From Megaleporinus macrocephalus (lineage: Eukaryota > Chordata > Actinopteri > Characiformes > Anostomidae): a stretch of 64,000 nt of DNA. The position numbers were made by a program, and so were the translations under genes. Below are positions 47,440 through 58,270 of the stretch, one piece after another. The DNA lies in contig CM038711.1 in NCBI GenBank assembly GCA_021613375.1, forward strand, positions 18,601,194-18,665,193. Direction: 5' to 3'. Position 1 is the first letter of the stretch. The number at the start of each line of letters is the position of its first letter. The notes under the pieces are model-generated. The model saw only the letters and a program-made list of their open reading frames with translations, was not told where the DNA came from and made no database searches.

Positions 47440-47625
47440 TGTTGCTGTCTGAATAAATATATATATATTGTCAGTATTTCAGGATGAACAGACCAACGTA
47501 AGTGCTTGAGAATAGCTTGGAATAAAATGTCTTTATATTGCATTACATTTTCTTACATTTCTTGCCGTCTGTAAAGCTACCACTTTGGAGATATTTGTTT
47601 TTCTTTGAACAGCGATGATTTATTT
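47440..47625. mobile_element. Decayed copy of the CTGTCCAATG inverted-repeat element
   Basis: The left end TTGCTGTCTGAATAAATA and the complement of the right end, CATCGCTGTTCAAAGAAAAA, resemble each other and the ends at 36697. The right half reads TTTGGAGATATTTGTTTTTC, the complement of the AACAAGTATCTCCAAA stretch there. Confidence 0.55.
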
Positions 47626-47959
47626 TTTGATATTACACAGTTCCAATATAATCAGCAGTGATAGACAACAACAGTATACAACAGACATCAACAGTATAGA
47701 CTAGCCCTGAAAAGAACTGCTGTCTCTTTAGTTTCTCTCCATTGCAAATGCTAATAATCCAGACCAGAGCCGGATCTGTAAGTCCCTTACATTTCCACAT
47801 TCATATGCTCTCGTTTCAAAGATAAGATTTGACAGGAAGTGTGAAAGGCAAGATGTCTACCCCCATGCCCCCAACCCCCCATAACTGAGACTTGGACGAT
47901 TCATCCTTGTCACATATACATCTTACACCAATTGTTGGATGTGAAGAAAGTATAAAGTG

Positions 47960-48230
47960 ATGATATGAACCTGACTCAACTGCCTCTGTCTAACTGGTTC
48001 ATCTCAGACAGCCAGTGACTCTGAGTCTGACCCTAATTAAATCATCAGACGCAGCCACTTGACCAGGTGTCGCCCTCTCTGCCACGACTGCAGTGTGCAT
48101 CCCCAGAGCTTCAGCTGAATACCAAACACACTCAGACAGCAGCACTGATAGCTGGCTCCCTTCATCAGCCTGCTCAGTGAGGGGTTGCGACACTGGCCAA
48201 ATAGACTTTTTCAGCATGGTGGTTTATAAT
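47960..48230. promoter_or_regulatory. Candidate conserved non-coding block
   Basis: CCTAATTAAATCATCAGACG plus a GC-rich remainder between AT-rich flanks; repeat-free and with no coherent frame. Confidence 0.3.
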
Positions 48231-48510
48231 ACAGTAGCCTTGATTTTTCTCTGTAGCTTGAATATGATTTTGTGACTTCTGTTTCAGTCCATTTAAAATG
48301 GTATGAAAAACAGAAATTGTGCACTACAATGCCATATTTACATTTGTTCCCTGTAGAGAATGTGCAAACTTATTTTAATTTTAAAAATCCATAAAACATA
48401 ATTTGACTGAATGTGCTTGTACATATGAATGTACGATACACCTAAATCTGAAGTATGATTTAAGCAGTTAAGCATAAGATGAGGAAACATTTTTCCTGCC
48501 CTGTTAATTT

Positions 48511-49160
48511 ACCTTCTTCCTATAATTTTAGATAATTAAAGGTATAGGAAGTTAGAATTTTGCATTAAGGTTAATTGATCATATTTAGAGTACCAAAATC
48601 TGTTGATTAAAAAGTGCAATAATCGTTCACCTTTTAAAGTCAGTTACAGTAAAACCATGTACACTGATGTTCCTTTGTGATTTGGCAGCACTAAAGGCAC
48701 TGCTGGGTGTTTATGCGAAAGACAGAGTGTTAGGGAGATGTACATCACTCTCCTATCAACGGTATTTTTCCTTTCATCATCGAGTCTAGCATGAGGTCTG
48801 GAGGTCTGAACAAACCTTATGGATGAGAGGACATTACAAATATGAGTACACTGGCCCCTAGGGTCCAAAACCATGGCTTCAGCTACTCTTTCTAGTTCCA
48901 AACGAAATATAAAAACATAAATAAAAAAACATAAATATAAAAACAATATAAAAATGTAATATCAAAAAAACTTTCTTCCGATTCTGTGAGATAGTTAAAG
49001 GTATAGGGAGTGAGAATTTTGCATTAAGGTTAAATGAGCATATTTAAAGTAACAAAATCTGTTGACTGGAAGTGCAGGAATCGTTCACCTCTTCAGTCAG
49101 TTACAGTAAAACCATGTACACTGATGGTCTTTTTTGTGGTTTGGCAGCACTGAGGCTGGG
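48511..49160. repeat. Tandem pair of an unassigned 459-bp repeat unit
   Basis: The segment starting at 48511 (ACCTTCTTCC) recurs at 48970 (ACTTTCTTCC). Both continue with TTAAAGGTATAGG(A/G)AG and GAATTTTGCATTAAGGTTAA, then CAGTTACAGTAAAACCATGT and TTTGGCAGCACT. The second unit diverges after about 49155. The later half of the first unit (from 48698) also occurs at 52627-52890. No coding potential or known family signature was recognised. Confidence 0.85.
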
Positions 49161-49469
49161 ATTCCCCCATATTTTTATGCAGACCTAGCTTTAGGGCTGA
49201 GAACACAGCAGGCTCTCTCTGTGTCCATGCTTTAATCCTGTTACCACAGATTGCTTACACAGTGTACAGCACGCAGTCAATAGAAACCGATATATGTAAT
49301 CTCATTGCTGAGCAGAAGAGAGCTTGCCTGGAGTGCTGTTTATTTCTTTCTGCAGATGTAAGACTGAGGCTTGGGGTATGTTTTTGATGCACAAACATCT
49401 GTAGCTTTATGGCAGCTTTTTATATTTGTACACTCATGTAGAGGGTCTAACCGCAACAGCCAAACCAGC
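49161..49469. other. Intergenic DNA, no gene seen
   Basis: Moderately complex sequence between two repeats, without an assignment. Confidence 0.4.

Positions 49470-49471
<2 letters not shown>

Positions 49472-49557
<86 letters not shown>
49472..49557. repeat. Microsatellite (AT)n
   Basis: About 43 AT units without interruption. Confidence 0.97.
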
Positions 49558-49561
<4 letters not shown>

Positions 49562-49729
49562 CATTGGATGCTAATTGTCCTAATTTGGCATATGTTGTAT
49601 GTCAGTGCAGTATCTGAATAAACTAGGCCTTGTTAACCCTGGGGTTCTGTAAAAGTCCTATAAAAGCTGCAGCAGTTATCATTTGCAGCATTAACGCTGC
49701 TTCTTGTAATACTCATTCACTCACTTATC

Positions 49730-49830
49730 ATGTATTCTGCTTTCCCTCCCAGTTCACGCTGGGATAGGTGCTGGAGCGTATCCCAGCGCTTATTGTAAAA
49801 ACACTGGACAGGTCACCAGTCCACTTCTCG
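49730..49830. repeat. Fragment of a dispersed fish retroelement
   Basis: GCTGGAGCGTATCCCAGC followed by ACTGGACAGGTCACCAGTCC is a phrase shared by many dispersed copies in fish genomes (consensus GCTGGAGCCTATCCCAGC ... CTGGACAGGTCGCCAGTCC). It is probably the 3' part of a retroelement or SINE-like repeat. Named from memory only. Confidence 0.6.
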
Positions 49831-50469
49831 TAACAGGCATGACTCATTTTCTTTGCGTTAGCTGTGGGATCAGTGCTGGTTTGGCTACAGCAACTCTCAC
49901 TTCTTTAAGGGACAGAGGCGCTAACTTTAGAAGCTAACATTATTCAATTCTGTGGTGTAATCCAGTCTGATCATAATATGTAAACTTGTAATAAAAACAG
50001 ATCGTCAGCTATTGTGCATGTTTATATTTCATAAGTGACAAATAGTGAATAACAACCATCATAAATTAAAATAATTCAACTAAGAATGCAGCATAATAAG
50101 AGTTTGTTGTCTAAGCTAGCTAAGAAAATGAATAAAAATCTGTTTTGTTGGCTTAAACATGGCACCACTTTGCATTGTGTCTGTGTTTTACACTTTTACA
50201 CATTGGTACATATTGCATATTGTGAAATTAATTTTAAGTATCATGACCTGAAACAATATTGCTGTATCATCGACAACACAAACACAAGTATGTATTGTAT
50301 GTTACTTTGGGCAAAGTAGAACCGACCCAGTTTCCAGTTGAATTTATTTTATTTTAATATTTTCCTACATTATGGAAGTAATAAAATGATAAATTGTAGT
50401 ATGTTGTTATCTGTTTCTGCATTTTCTGGCATATTTTCACCCATACTCTACAAATATTGCTGCTCTACC
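49831..50469. other. Intergenic DNA, no gene seen
   Basis: AT-rich and featureless. Confidence 0.5.
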
Positions 50470-50900
50470 CTTTCACCCTATAGATCACCATTTTCTCTAC
50501 AACTGTAGGACACGTTTCCTGTTTCCATAGTAACGGTGCTGACCCTTAGGAATGACCTTTTGGCAGGCAGGCATTGGGGGATTCTGCCAGGCTCTCCCTC
50601 TTGCTCTCCCTCTTTCTTCCCTGCTCTCGGTCTTTCTCGCTCATCTCTGGATCGAGAGAACAATTCAGTTGATTACAGCTATTTTTGCCACCCTCTCATT
50701 TAGGTCCCAAATGACTCTGTGTGTGAACTCCTAATTATTCAGCTTTGACCACTGTCCTCCAGTGAATTATGGCCCTATTAGGCTGCCATCTGCCATCTCC
50801 CTTTTCCCCTGCCTGTAATACGGTAAACACCATCACCATCACAGGTCAGCAGCATGACCCCTATTGATTCCTCATTGATTCATTAAGAACCCTGAGCAAG
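50470..50900. promoter_or_regulatory. Candidate conserved non-coding block
   Basis: GC-enriched, pyrimidine-rich sequence with TAATTATTCAGCTTTGACC (from 50732) and GAATTATGGCCCTATTAGG near 50764. No repeat content. Confidence 0.35.
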
Positions 50901-52626
50901 TTATAATATATACAACCAATGACAAGATGTCAGCAGATCTTGTGTGGCAATGCCTCCCAGCTGTTTGCTGTCAAAGACCAGAAAATATTGCACCAGTTTA
51001 ATGATGACATTGACAGCAAAATTGCCTAAATTCATAGAAAAAGACTATACTGTCACAGTGTTGCTATTCTACACCGTATGGAAAATTAGAATAAGTTTTA
51101 TCCTACAAATTATTCAGATGAACAGCTTGTAAATAAGTTATTACTTCACTGATTGCTTTGATCTTTAGGAACACTGACCCTTGAAAATCAAATTAGCATT
51201 GATTTTGTGAATAAAGATTTAAATTGGATTTCCTGAACAAAAGCAGCTGCTGTAAATATTAATTACAGGCTTTTATCAGACTGTAAATTTTGGAATTAAA
51301 GAAATCTCAGATTTTTTAATGTAGTCTCAGACTTTTGGATCCCACTGTGTGTAAGAAGTGTTCTCCTTCCACAATAACTGTATATATTGTGACAGCTTTA
51401 AAAAGTGTTACAATTGTGATTTTGAGGTGAAGTTGAGGGTGTTTTTTTTCTAAGGGTATCAACATGGGGGGGAAATAGTGTTGCTCAGTATGACACATTA
51501 TATTGAGTTCCCAGCAGTGAAATCAAGAAAATGTGAAGCTGCTAGCTTTTTTTGGTCTCCATGGATTAAATATATAGTTACTTGATGGTTATGGGGGTTC
51601 CTTGTTTTTCAGCCTTGCTATTAAAATTAAAATGACTTTCTTATTTTTCTCTGGCAAAAAAGCTTTTTTTCTAGTAGGCTGTTCCAAACAATGATGTCAT
51701 CTATCTGACATAAAGCCTGAAGCCTTGCTGTCCTGTTTGCCTGTGTGTTTGGAGCAATACCTCCTGGCAGTACAGACAACACAGTTCATGCAAAAAAACT
51801 GTGAATTGGTTGACATTTGTGAATTACTGCATTAAGTGTTATAGTTACATTAGAATTAATGAGAATAATGGAAGAATTCAATATGTTCTAGAGAAAAGAA
51901 ACATTTCTGATTCATTATTTCATAATACTTGTTTTATAATTGGTTTGAAAGGGAACCCAGTAGACCTACATTTTGTAAAATTCTATCAAAAGTGACTTTT
52001 GCTTAATATTTTGGATAATATGTTGCACTAAATCCAGCGCTGGACCTTCTTTTTGAACCTGTTTGATGTTAATATGTAAAGATGTATGACGTGGTCCAAA
52101 GAACTGCCGTGAAATCCAACCTGACGCCTCCAAATTATTATTTCAGGTTTTAGAGGGCGGCTCCCAGCAGTGCACAGCATACCTCATCATGTTGTTTTCT
52201 CCTGATTCAGTAATGCTACATCTTCTAGTTTTAATGAAGAAATCTTACAGAGTGCAGCTTTAATATCAAACGTTCAATAAGTAATCTGGGATTCAGGTTC
52301 AATTTGAAAAATAAACAGATTAATACATTTTATGCTACTCAGATCAGACTGAAGTACAGCCCTAGATTACAGGTAAACACCTGTCAGTACATCTCTGTAG
52401 GACACCTGTCCTTGTGTTTTAAAAGGCTGGAAGATGAGCAAATGGCTTTTCTAGACTCGAGCACAGAAAACACTCACTGTGAACTACTTGCTGAGGCCAG
52501 TGCTGGGCGTCCCACTGCTCTGTGAATGAATCCCTGAGAGTAATGTACTGTGAGCTGCTGGAGTGGTTAGACTCTAGGAGTGAGTAAGTGAAAGAGAGAG
52601 GAGAGAGAGAGAAAGAGTGCCTGATG
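50901..52626. other. Intergenic DNA, no gene seen
   Basis: AT-rich, with short frames only and a GA-rich tract near 52593-52620. Confidence 0.45.
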
Positions 52627-52890
52627 CACTGCTGGGTGTTTATGAGGGAGATGGAGAGAGGCAGGGAGTTGTACATCGCTCTCCTATCATCCATATTTTT
52701 CCTTTCATCATCGAGTCTAGTGCGAGATCTGGAGGTCTGAACAAACCTTATGAACGAGAAGAAATTACAAATATGAGTACACTGATTCCTAAGATGCAGA
52801 ACAACCGTGGCTTCAGCTACTCTCTCTGCAGCCCAAACAAAATGTATAAAATATAAATATAAAAACAACATAAAGGTAATATGAAAAATA
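52627..52890. repeat. Third, partial copy of the 48.5-kb repeat
   Basis: CACTGCTGGGTGTTTATG, then TTTTTCCTTTCATCATCGAG, GGAGGTCTGAACAAACCTTA and TACAAATATGAGTACACTG, in the same order and orientation as 48698-48960. Its flanks are unrelated to the first half of the unit. Confidence 0.88.
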
Positions 52891-53273
52891 GAAAGTGATA
52901 TAGAGTATGAAGTGATAGTGAAGTACTGATAGCTATAAAATACTATATAGTATTGGCATAAATATTGAGTAAGAGTTTAAGGTTAATATTGAAGAAATGA
53001 AAAGCTTTGTCAGTTAGGGGTGGGAGCTTTACCAGTATAAGGATGATATTGGTGTGACAACAAACTGTCTTGCTTTAATACAAACCAAATTCAGACTTGG
53101 GGTGGCTTAAATGTTTCTTAAAATGTCAACAAATTTAAAGGTTTAGACCAGAAGTAATTGCACCTTGCTTGCAGCCCTCTCCAGCATGTGGTGTGCAAAA
53201 CTTAATTGCTTTTTTGTAGCAGTGTCACTGAGCTGGTTCAAAAAAAGGACCAGAGAAATGTTGAGTATACCAG
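52891..53273. other. Intergenic DNA, no gene seen
   Basis: AT-rich. TAGGGGTGGGAGC near 53018 is vaguely hAT-terminus-like, but no partner end was found. Confidence 0.4.

Positions 53274-53275
<2 letters not shown>

Positions 53276-53330
<55 letters not shown>
53276..53330. repeat. Microsatellite (AAT)n
   Basis: About 18 ATA/AAT units. Confidence 0.96.
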
Positions 53331-53333
<3 letters not shown>

Positions 53334-55239
53334 CATTTGTTAGATAAGTAAATATTATTATAGAATTTTTAGTTTTTTAGGGTTACAAACACCCATTTGT
53401 AACCCTATGATTTGGCCCTAGAATGAAACAAGCTGTTTTGTCTCATGAACATTTTGATGAGTTCTGATCTGCACAACACTCACTTTGAAACTTTCACTTT
53501 AAGCTGATCTGCTTGAACCATCAAAAGGTGGACACACTAATGCAGGATGACTGAAACTTAGAGGTCGCTTTTGGGGTTAAGACAGTGGTTAAGATGAAGC
53601 TGGTCTTCTCTTTTGCTGAAAGAAACCTGCTCAATAGGTTTGAGAAACTGTACAATCAAATGTACAGAGCAGACTAACATTCTAAATGGTGCCACAGCTT
53701 TTAATGCGGAGTGAAACATTCGATTAAGAAGCTGATGTATAGGAAGCCAATTTCATTCTCGTTTTAAGATGAACACCATTCATGCCCATTCAGGATTTCT
53801 TGAAAAGGATATAAGATGTGCTGGCATCTCCTTCTCAGCCTCGAAAGTAGCTACATTTCTATGCAGTCTGCAGGCGCCTGTACCAGCTGTAGCAGTTAAT
53901 GTGGAACAGAATGGTCCCGAACTCTTGTTATTCAACTATGACAATGTAAATTAAGTTTAAATATTCTCTTTTTCTGCTAAATTTAATGATCATTTAAATT
54001 TATTTGCTGGGTCTACCATTCGACATAATAAATCATAAAATGTGCCACAGGTTTTGCACTTTTTTTCCCAATATGTGCATAAAATGTGTGTACGTGTGTT
54101 CTTGGTACAGAATGTGTAACATATTTTCACAAAACATGTAAATTGACCAGGGATTGCATGTGACTGTATGGATGTAAATATGGAAGATTCCTTAGCATAG
54201 CAACACTGCATAGTGTACAACAAAAAAAGAAATAAATCTCTTTTCTCTCTCTTTTTAACCGCAGATGGAATATGCTAAGCTGCTGGTTGATTAGTGTTCT
54301 AGTGATGCAACTCTTCTCTCTGTAATGGTGCTTAGCAATGGTAATGAGCTGAGGGACTCCTGAACAAAGCTTACAACAGGCAGCATAAAATATTTCAACA
54401 GGCTAGGCTCAGTGCCGATCTAAGATCTATGCCTTGCATGGCTAGAGCTGTAGTCTAAACATCTAACACCCAACACACCTCCACTAGAAGAGGGAGCTTC
54501 TAAAAATAACCATACATTCAGATCCAGATTAGGTATTTTTATAACACTCTGAGCGCACGCAGTACATTCCTTCCCAGCTGGCACATATTGTGTGTATTCA
54601 AAGGAGGTATTAGACTGGTGTATGTGAATTGTATAAATGTGGCCAATGTGGTGTCTCTCTCTGTGACAGCTTCTGGCTGCTTGAGAAGTTCTTTCATTAT
54701 TGTGCTACATGGTGACTAACCTCAAATAATGAGTTCCTTGTTGGTGCCATTGGTCACCATTAGAAGAACTGTCAAAGGTTCCACTCACAGCAGCCCACTG
54801 TAGTATTTACAACACACATGAAGTGGGCACGCTTGGGAAGAACAAGTACATGGCGTACGAGGTGTAGCCAGAATTTTATGGTTACAGCTCAAGGGAGAGC
54901 CAGGTAGAAAACATTATGTCCCAGAGACATCTTTATAGTGAGATTGAGCCAACTAGCATATGTCATTGTAGTTTCCATAACTAGGAAAGAAAATGTTAAT
55001 TACAATACTCAGTTGCAGACTACCAACTACCAGTGAATATAACAAATAACAAGATACCATAAATAATGACTATTTAGTTATTATACGTTTTACAAAACTA
55101 AAAGTAGATGTTTGGGATGAATGGTTGGAAGAAGATGATTTTCTTGCCCTTCAAAGCCACGGAACAGTATAGGAGTTAAGACTATTTTCATACATGGCCT
55201 CTTATATTTTTAGGGCTTTAAAAGTAATTTGACAATTGG
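53331..55239. other. Intergenic DNA with a modest complex patch
   Basis: Sequence 54220-54560 is more complex and might be regulatory. A 61-codon frame at 53769 has balanced composition but no domain or splice evidence. No recognised repeat. Confidence 0.4.
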
Positions 55240-56156
55240 GTACTCAGCTGTTCCATAGACAGCTGTATGTTATTTCCTTATAATTTCACTTACAAATAAA
55301 CAAATAAAGGGTTGAGGGTTGACTTTAAAGTATTGTTTTTGGAATATGTTGCTGTTGACTCTAAATATAAGGTAAAGAGCCATCACAGTTTAGCAAGCCA
55401 TCATTACACTGAATAATCTAAGCAAAACCCGTCATACCCGTCAGCAAAACCCATCAGAGATAGCAAAACATTTGATGCGTCTAAATCAACTATTTGGAAC
55501 ATGCTTAAAAAGGAAGAATGCTGTCCAAAGGCCTCGAAGGCCATGGAAAACAACTGGGGTAGATGACAGAAGAATTCTTTCCTAGGTGAAGAAAAACTCC
55601 TTCAAGACTGTCGGCTAGATCAAGTACACACTCCAGGAGTTAGGCATGTCTGTCAAAGTCAACAATCAGGAAGAGACTTCACTAGAGTAAATACACAGAG
55701 CTTACCGCAAGATGTAAACCATTGGTAAGCCTCAAAAAAAAGAAAGCTGGACTAAAAAGCCTGTACAACTCTGGAACAACATCTTATGGACAGATAAGAT
55801 CTATTTGTACCAGATTTATAGATTGTACCAGATTGTGGAGAGGGGAAGGAACTGCACATGATTTAAAGCATGGTGGAGGTAGTGTTATGGTTTGGGCATG
55901 TAGGGCTGTCGATAGATGATGTGTATAAGGCTAAATTATTGGCTGAGGTTTAAAATGCTTTAATGCAAAGGAGTGCATCTATGCATTTGGACAGTCACTA
56001 AAAAAAATAGAGGGGCCTTGTATGAATAGGTCTACACTGTTAATTTGCAAATGCCCTCAAATTAAAGCTGAAAGTTTACATTTTGGGCTCATGGTTATTA
56101 AACTCTAATATGCTGTGGGAGACAAATATGTCCAAATATGTATGGCTCAGACTGTA
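55240..56156 (+). mobile_element. Tc1-like transposon relic
   Basis: TGTATGTTATTTCCTTATAA and AAAGGGTTGAGGGTTGACTT correspond to the leader of a common fish Tc1 family. Transposase sequence (55380-55920) follows, then a non-matching stretch, and a right terminus near 56125-56156 (GTCCAAATATGTATGGCTCA followed by GACTGTA). The 3' part of the coding region is deleted. Confidence 0.8.
55380..55925 (+). pseudogene. Tc1-like transposase, N-terminal two-thirds, frameshifted
   Basis: The DNA-binding region is visible in fragments over several frames (HQ-rich 'KPIREIAKHL'-type start, then TTGVDDRRILS and LVKKNSFKTVG). Near 55787, LWTDKIY preserves the first catalytic Asp at 55793-55795, although the neighbouring Glu of the usual TDET is Lys. 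LKHGGGSVMVWAC then marks the following strand, and the frame ends at TGA near 55917. The second Asp and final Glu regions are absent. Multiple small insertions and deletions separate the frames, so this is an old copy. Confidence 0.8.
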
Positions 56157-56328
56157 AGCAGTAGCCCAAACTAATTAGGATATCTCTCTAGTTCAGATAA
56201 TCTGCAGAAACATTTTGTAAAAAAAAAACATTGGTATTGCAGACCCTTGTTTTTTCGAGCAGTCAAATTTCAGGGAGTGCCTGGCTTCAACGTTAGAAGG
56301 CCTAGACCCCTTCAGGTCCTGCCCCCAA
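56157..56328. other. Short spacer, no feature
   Basis: AT-rich, with an A tract near 56220. Confidence 0.5.
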
Positions 56329-56358
56329 CCCCCCCCCCCCCCCCCCCCCCCCACCCCC
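56329..56358. repeat. Poly-C tract
   Basis: About 24 uninterrupted C, one A, then five C. The other strand is a G-run able to form G-quadruplex DNA. Exact length in such runs is often uncertain in assemblies. Confidence 0.9.
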
Positions 56359-56399
56359 TTCCCCAGTAAACTATGACTCCGGTGCTATGGGTTTATTTC

Positions 56400-57200
56400 T
56401 TTTCGTTACAAGGTTCCTTGCTTTTGCTTCTGTTTAAGATACCGATCTGAAGCGTCATTGGATTTGGCTCGGGTCCTTAAGTGGCCTGTTCGAAGTGTTT
56501 GCTCCAGATACGGCTCAGCCCTGCAGTAAATTATGCAAAGAGTGACCTTGTTTAAATTCTCCAATTCAATGCCCTCTTGAGGTTGCCAAATGTAAAAAAG
56601 GCAAATTAACATGGTTAAACATGGGTGTGTTTTTCCTGTTATTTGTTTGGGTGCTAGAACGACAGGGGTAGTACCACTTACATTCAGAAGGGTCCTCTAC
56701 AGCCCAGTTTGATTTATGGTGCATCTCTTGTAAATCCCTGCTCCATTCAGGCTCTGATGAGAGTTACAGCTGCATTACAAATCCAAATTCAACAGACTAA
56801 CACAAAACCCTATGCAAACCCCGCCCAAGGACAAAACTGTTAGAGCCCAGTCTCTGCAATGCAGCACAATGAAGAGATTATCTAAAGGCTCGTAAAGAAA
56901 TGGATAGGCTCAATATTTATGCTGCGCCATGATTGCCTGCCCATTTAATTAATTTGATTGACCTTAACAAATGCACAGTGAATGGTGCTGGTCTTTTCAC
57001 CAAATGCCACATTTGTGCATGGGATGCTGTTTGCTGAGCGTTTTTCATTATCCACATGGGGACATCCTGCTCGATTCCATGCTGAATTAGACAGGCACTG
57101 CTGGTATGAGGGAGGGATTTGGTAGCATTTGATGAATGCGAATGACCTTTTAGAGGGCAAAGCTCTATTTGTTTTTTAATTAACATTTTCAACATTTCTG
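56400..57200. promoter_or_regulatory. Strong candidate conserved non-coding block
   Basis: Contains TTTAATTAATTTGATTGACC (56944 onward), with the PBX-type TGATTGAC at 56955-56962 beside a homeodomain core. TTTAATTAACATT (about 57175) and, just beyond, CTAATTAATTC (57290) follow. Complex and repeat-free. A 108-codon minus-strand frame has no recognised domain. Confidence 0.5.
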
Positions 57201-58000
57201 TTAAGAGACCTACATGTATTTGCATGTTGCAGAATATGTACAAAAGGCTGTATTGTGATTATATTGCTGCATATTCTGACATGAATGCACTAATTAATTC
57301 TCAGAAACACTGATTTGGAACATCTGAGATTGATAAGTATCTCTTTAGCTCACCAGCAATGGTGGTTCAACAATTTTGAAATGCTAGAAAAGTGATTATT
57401 GTATTTTTTTTTTAATAAACAGTGAAATTTGGTTAATTGAAATATAGCAATTATACTATTGCATTTTTATACTATTTATTCAGTTTCATTCTAAATAAAG
57501 TAGACAAGTGCACTTGTAACCTATATTGTTTGTTGTAGAATACATTTTGACGCGTACTGCAATAAAACAGTATCTTAGCAAGTGAAATGGTTTTAAATCT
57601 ACACATCTACTATTTCTCATTTTGACATTGTTATAAGCTTGCTGTAAGATTATTTATATTAGTTCTAGTCCTTTGTTACTTGTTTTTTATGCATCTTACT
57701 ATAATGGCAGATAATATAGCTTGCTTTAAAGTATATTTTTTGAACAAGCAAAATGATCTACAGTGAGAATACAATCACTTTACACTTCAAAATGAGAAAT
57801 ATCGGGTATATTTACCAGATAACAACTGCAGTGTGATAAAGACATGCTTGTTAAATACCTTTTGCAACTCACCAAGTTGTCAATTCACACTTGGAATGGC
57901 TGGGTTGATTAGTATGTAAGACAGCAGACTGTGCCGTGAGCTGGTATTTGCACCAGTGTAAGTGGGAGAACTGGGTTCTTGTTCAAGCTCAACACCCACG
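57201..58000. other. Intergenic DNA, no gene seen
   Basis: AT-rich, with a T-run near 57402. Confidence 0.5.
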
Positions 58001-58025
58001 CGCACACACACACACACACACACAC
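58001..58025. repeat. Microsatellite (CA)n
   Basis: About 12 CA units. Confidence 0.95.
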
Positions 58026-58270
58026 CATGCTGGCAGTTAAATCAGCCAAAACAATCCTGCAGCCCAGGGGGCCCCTGTGGACAATCCTGCAAGGTCACTG
58101 GCTGCTGGGAGGAGGTCTGAAGGTCTGCCTGCAGCAGAATGAAAGCTGCTTTAAAACCCCAAACACAGCATTCCCACTGAGAGGACCATGCCTAACAGCA
58201 CAGTGACCCAATCTGCAGAGGAAAACAATCAGTGGCCTTTTGATATCCCTCATCATTTTCAAAGGTCTTC
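58026..58270. promoter_or_regulatory. Candidate regulatory block with an 11-bp duplicated site
   Basis: ACAATCCTGCA occurs at 58051-58061 and 58081-58091, exactly 30 bp apart. Between them is CAGGGGGCCCCTG, a perfect palindrome around a central base. GC-enriched and repeat-free. Confidence 0.4.
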
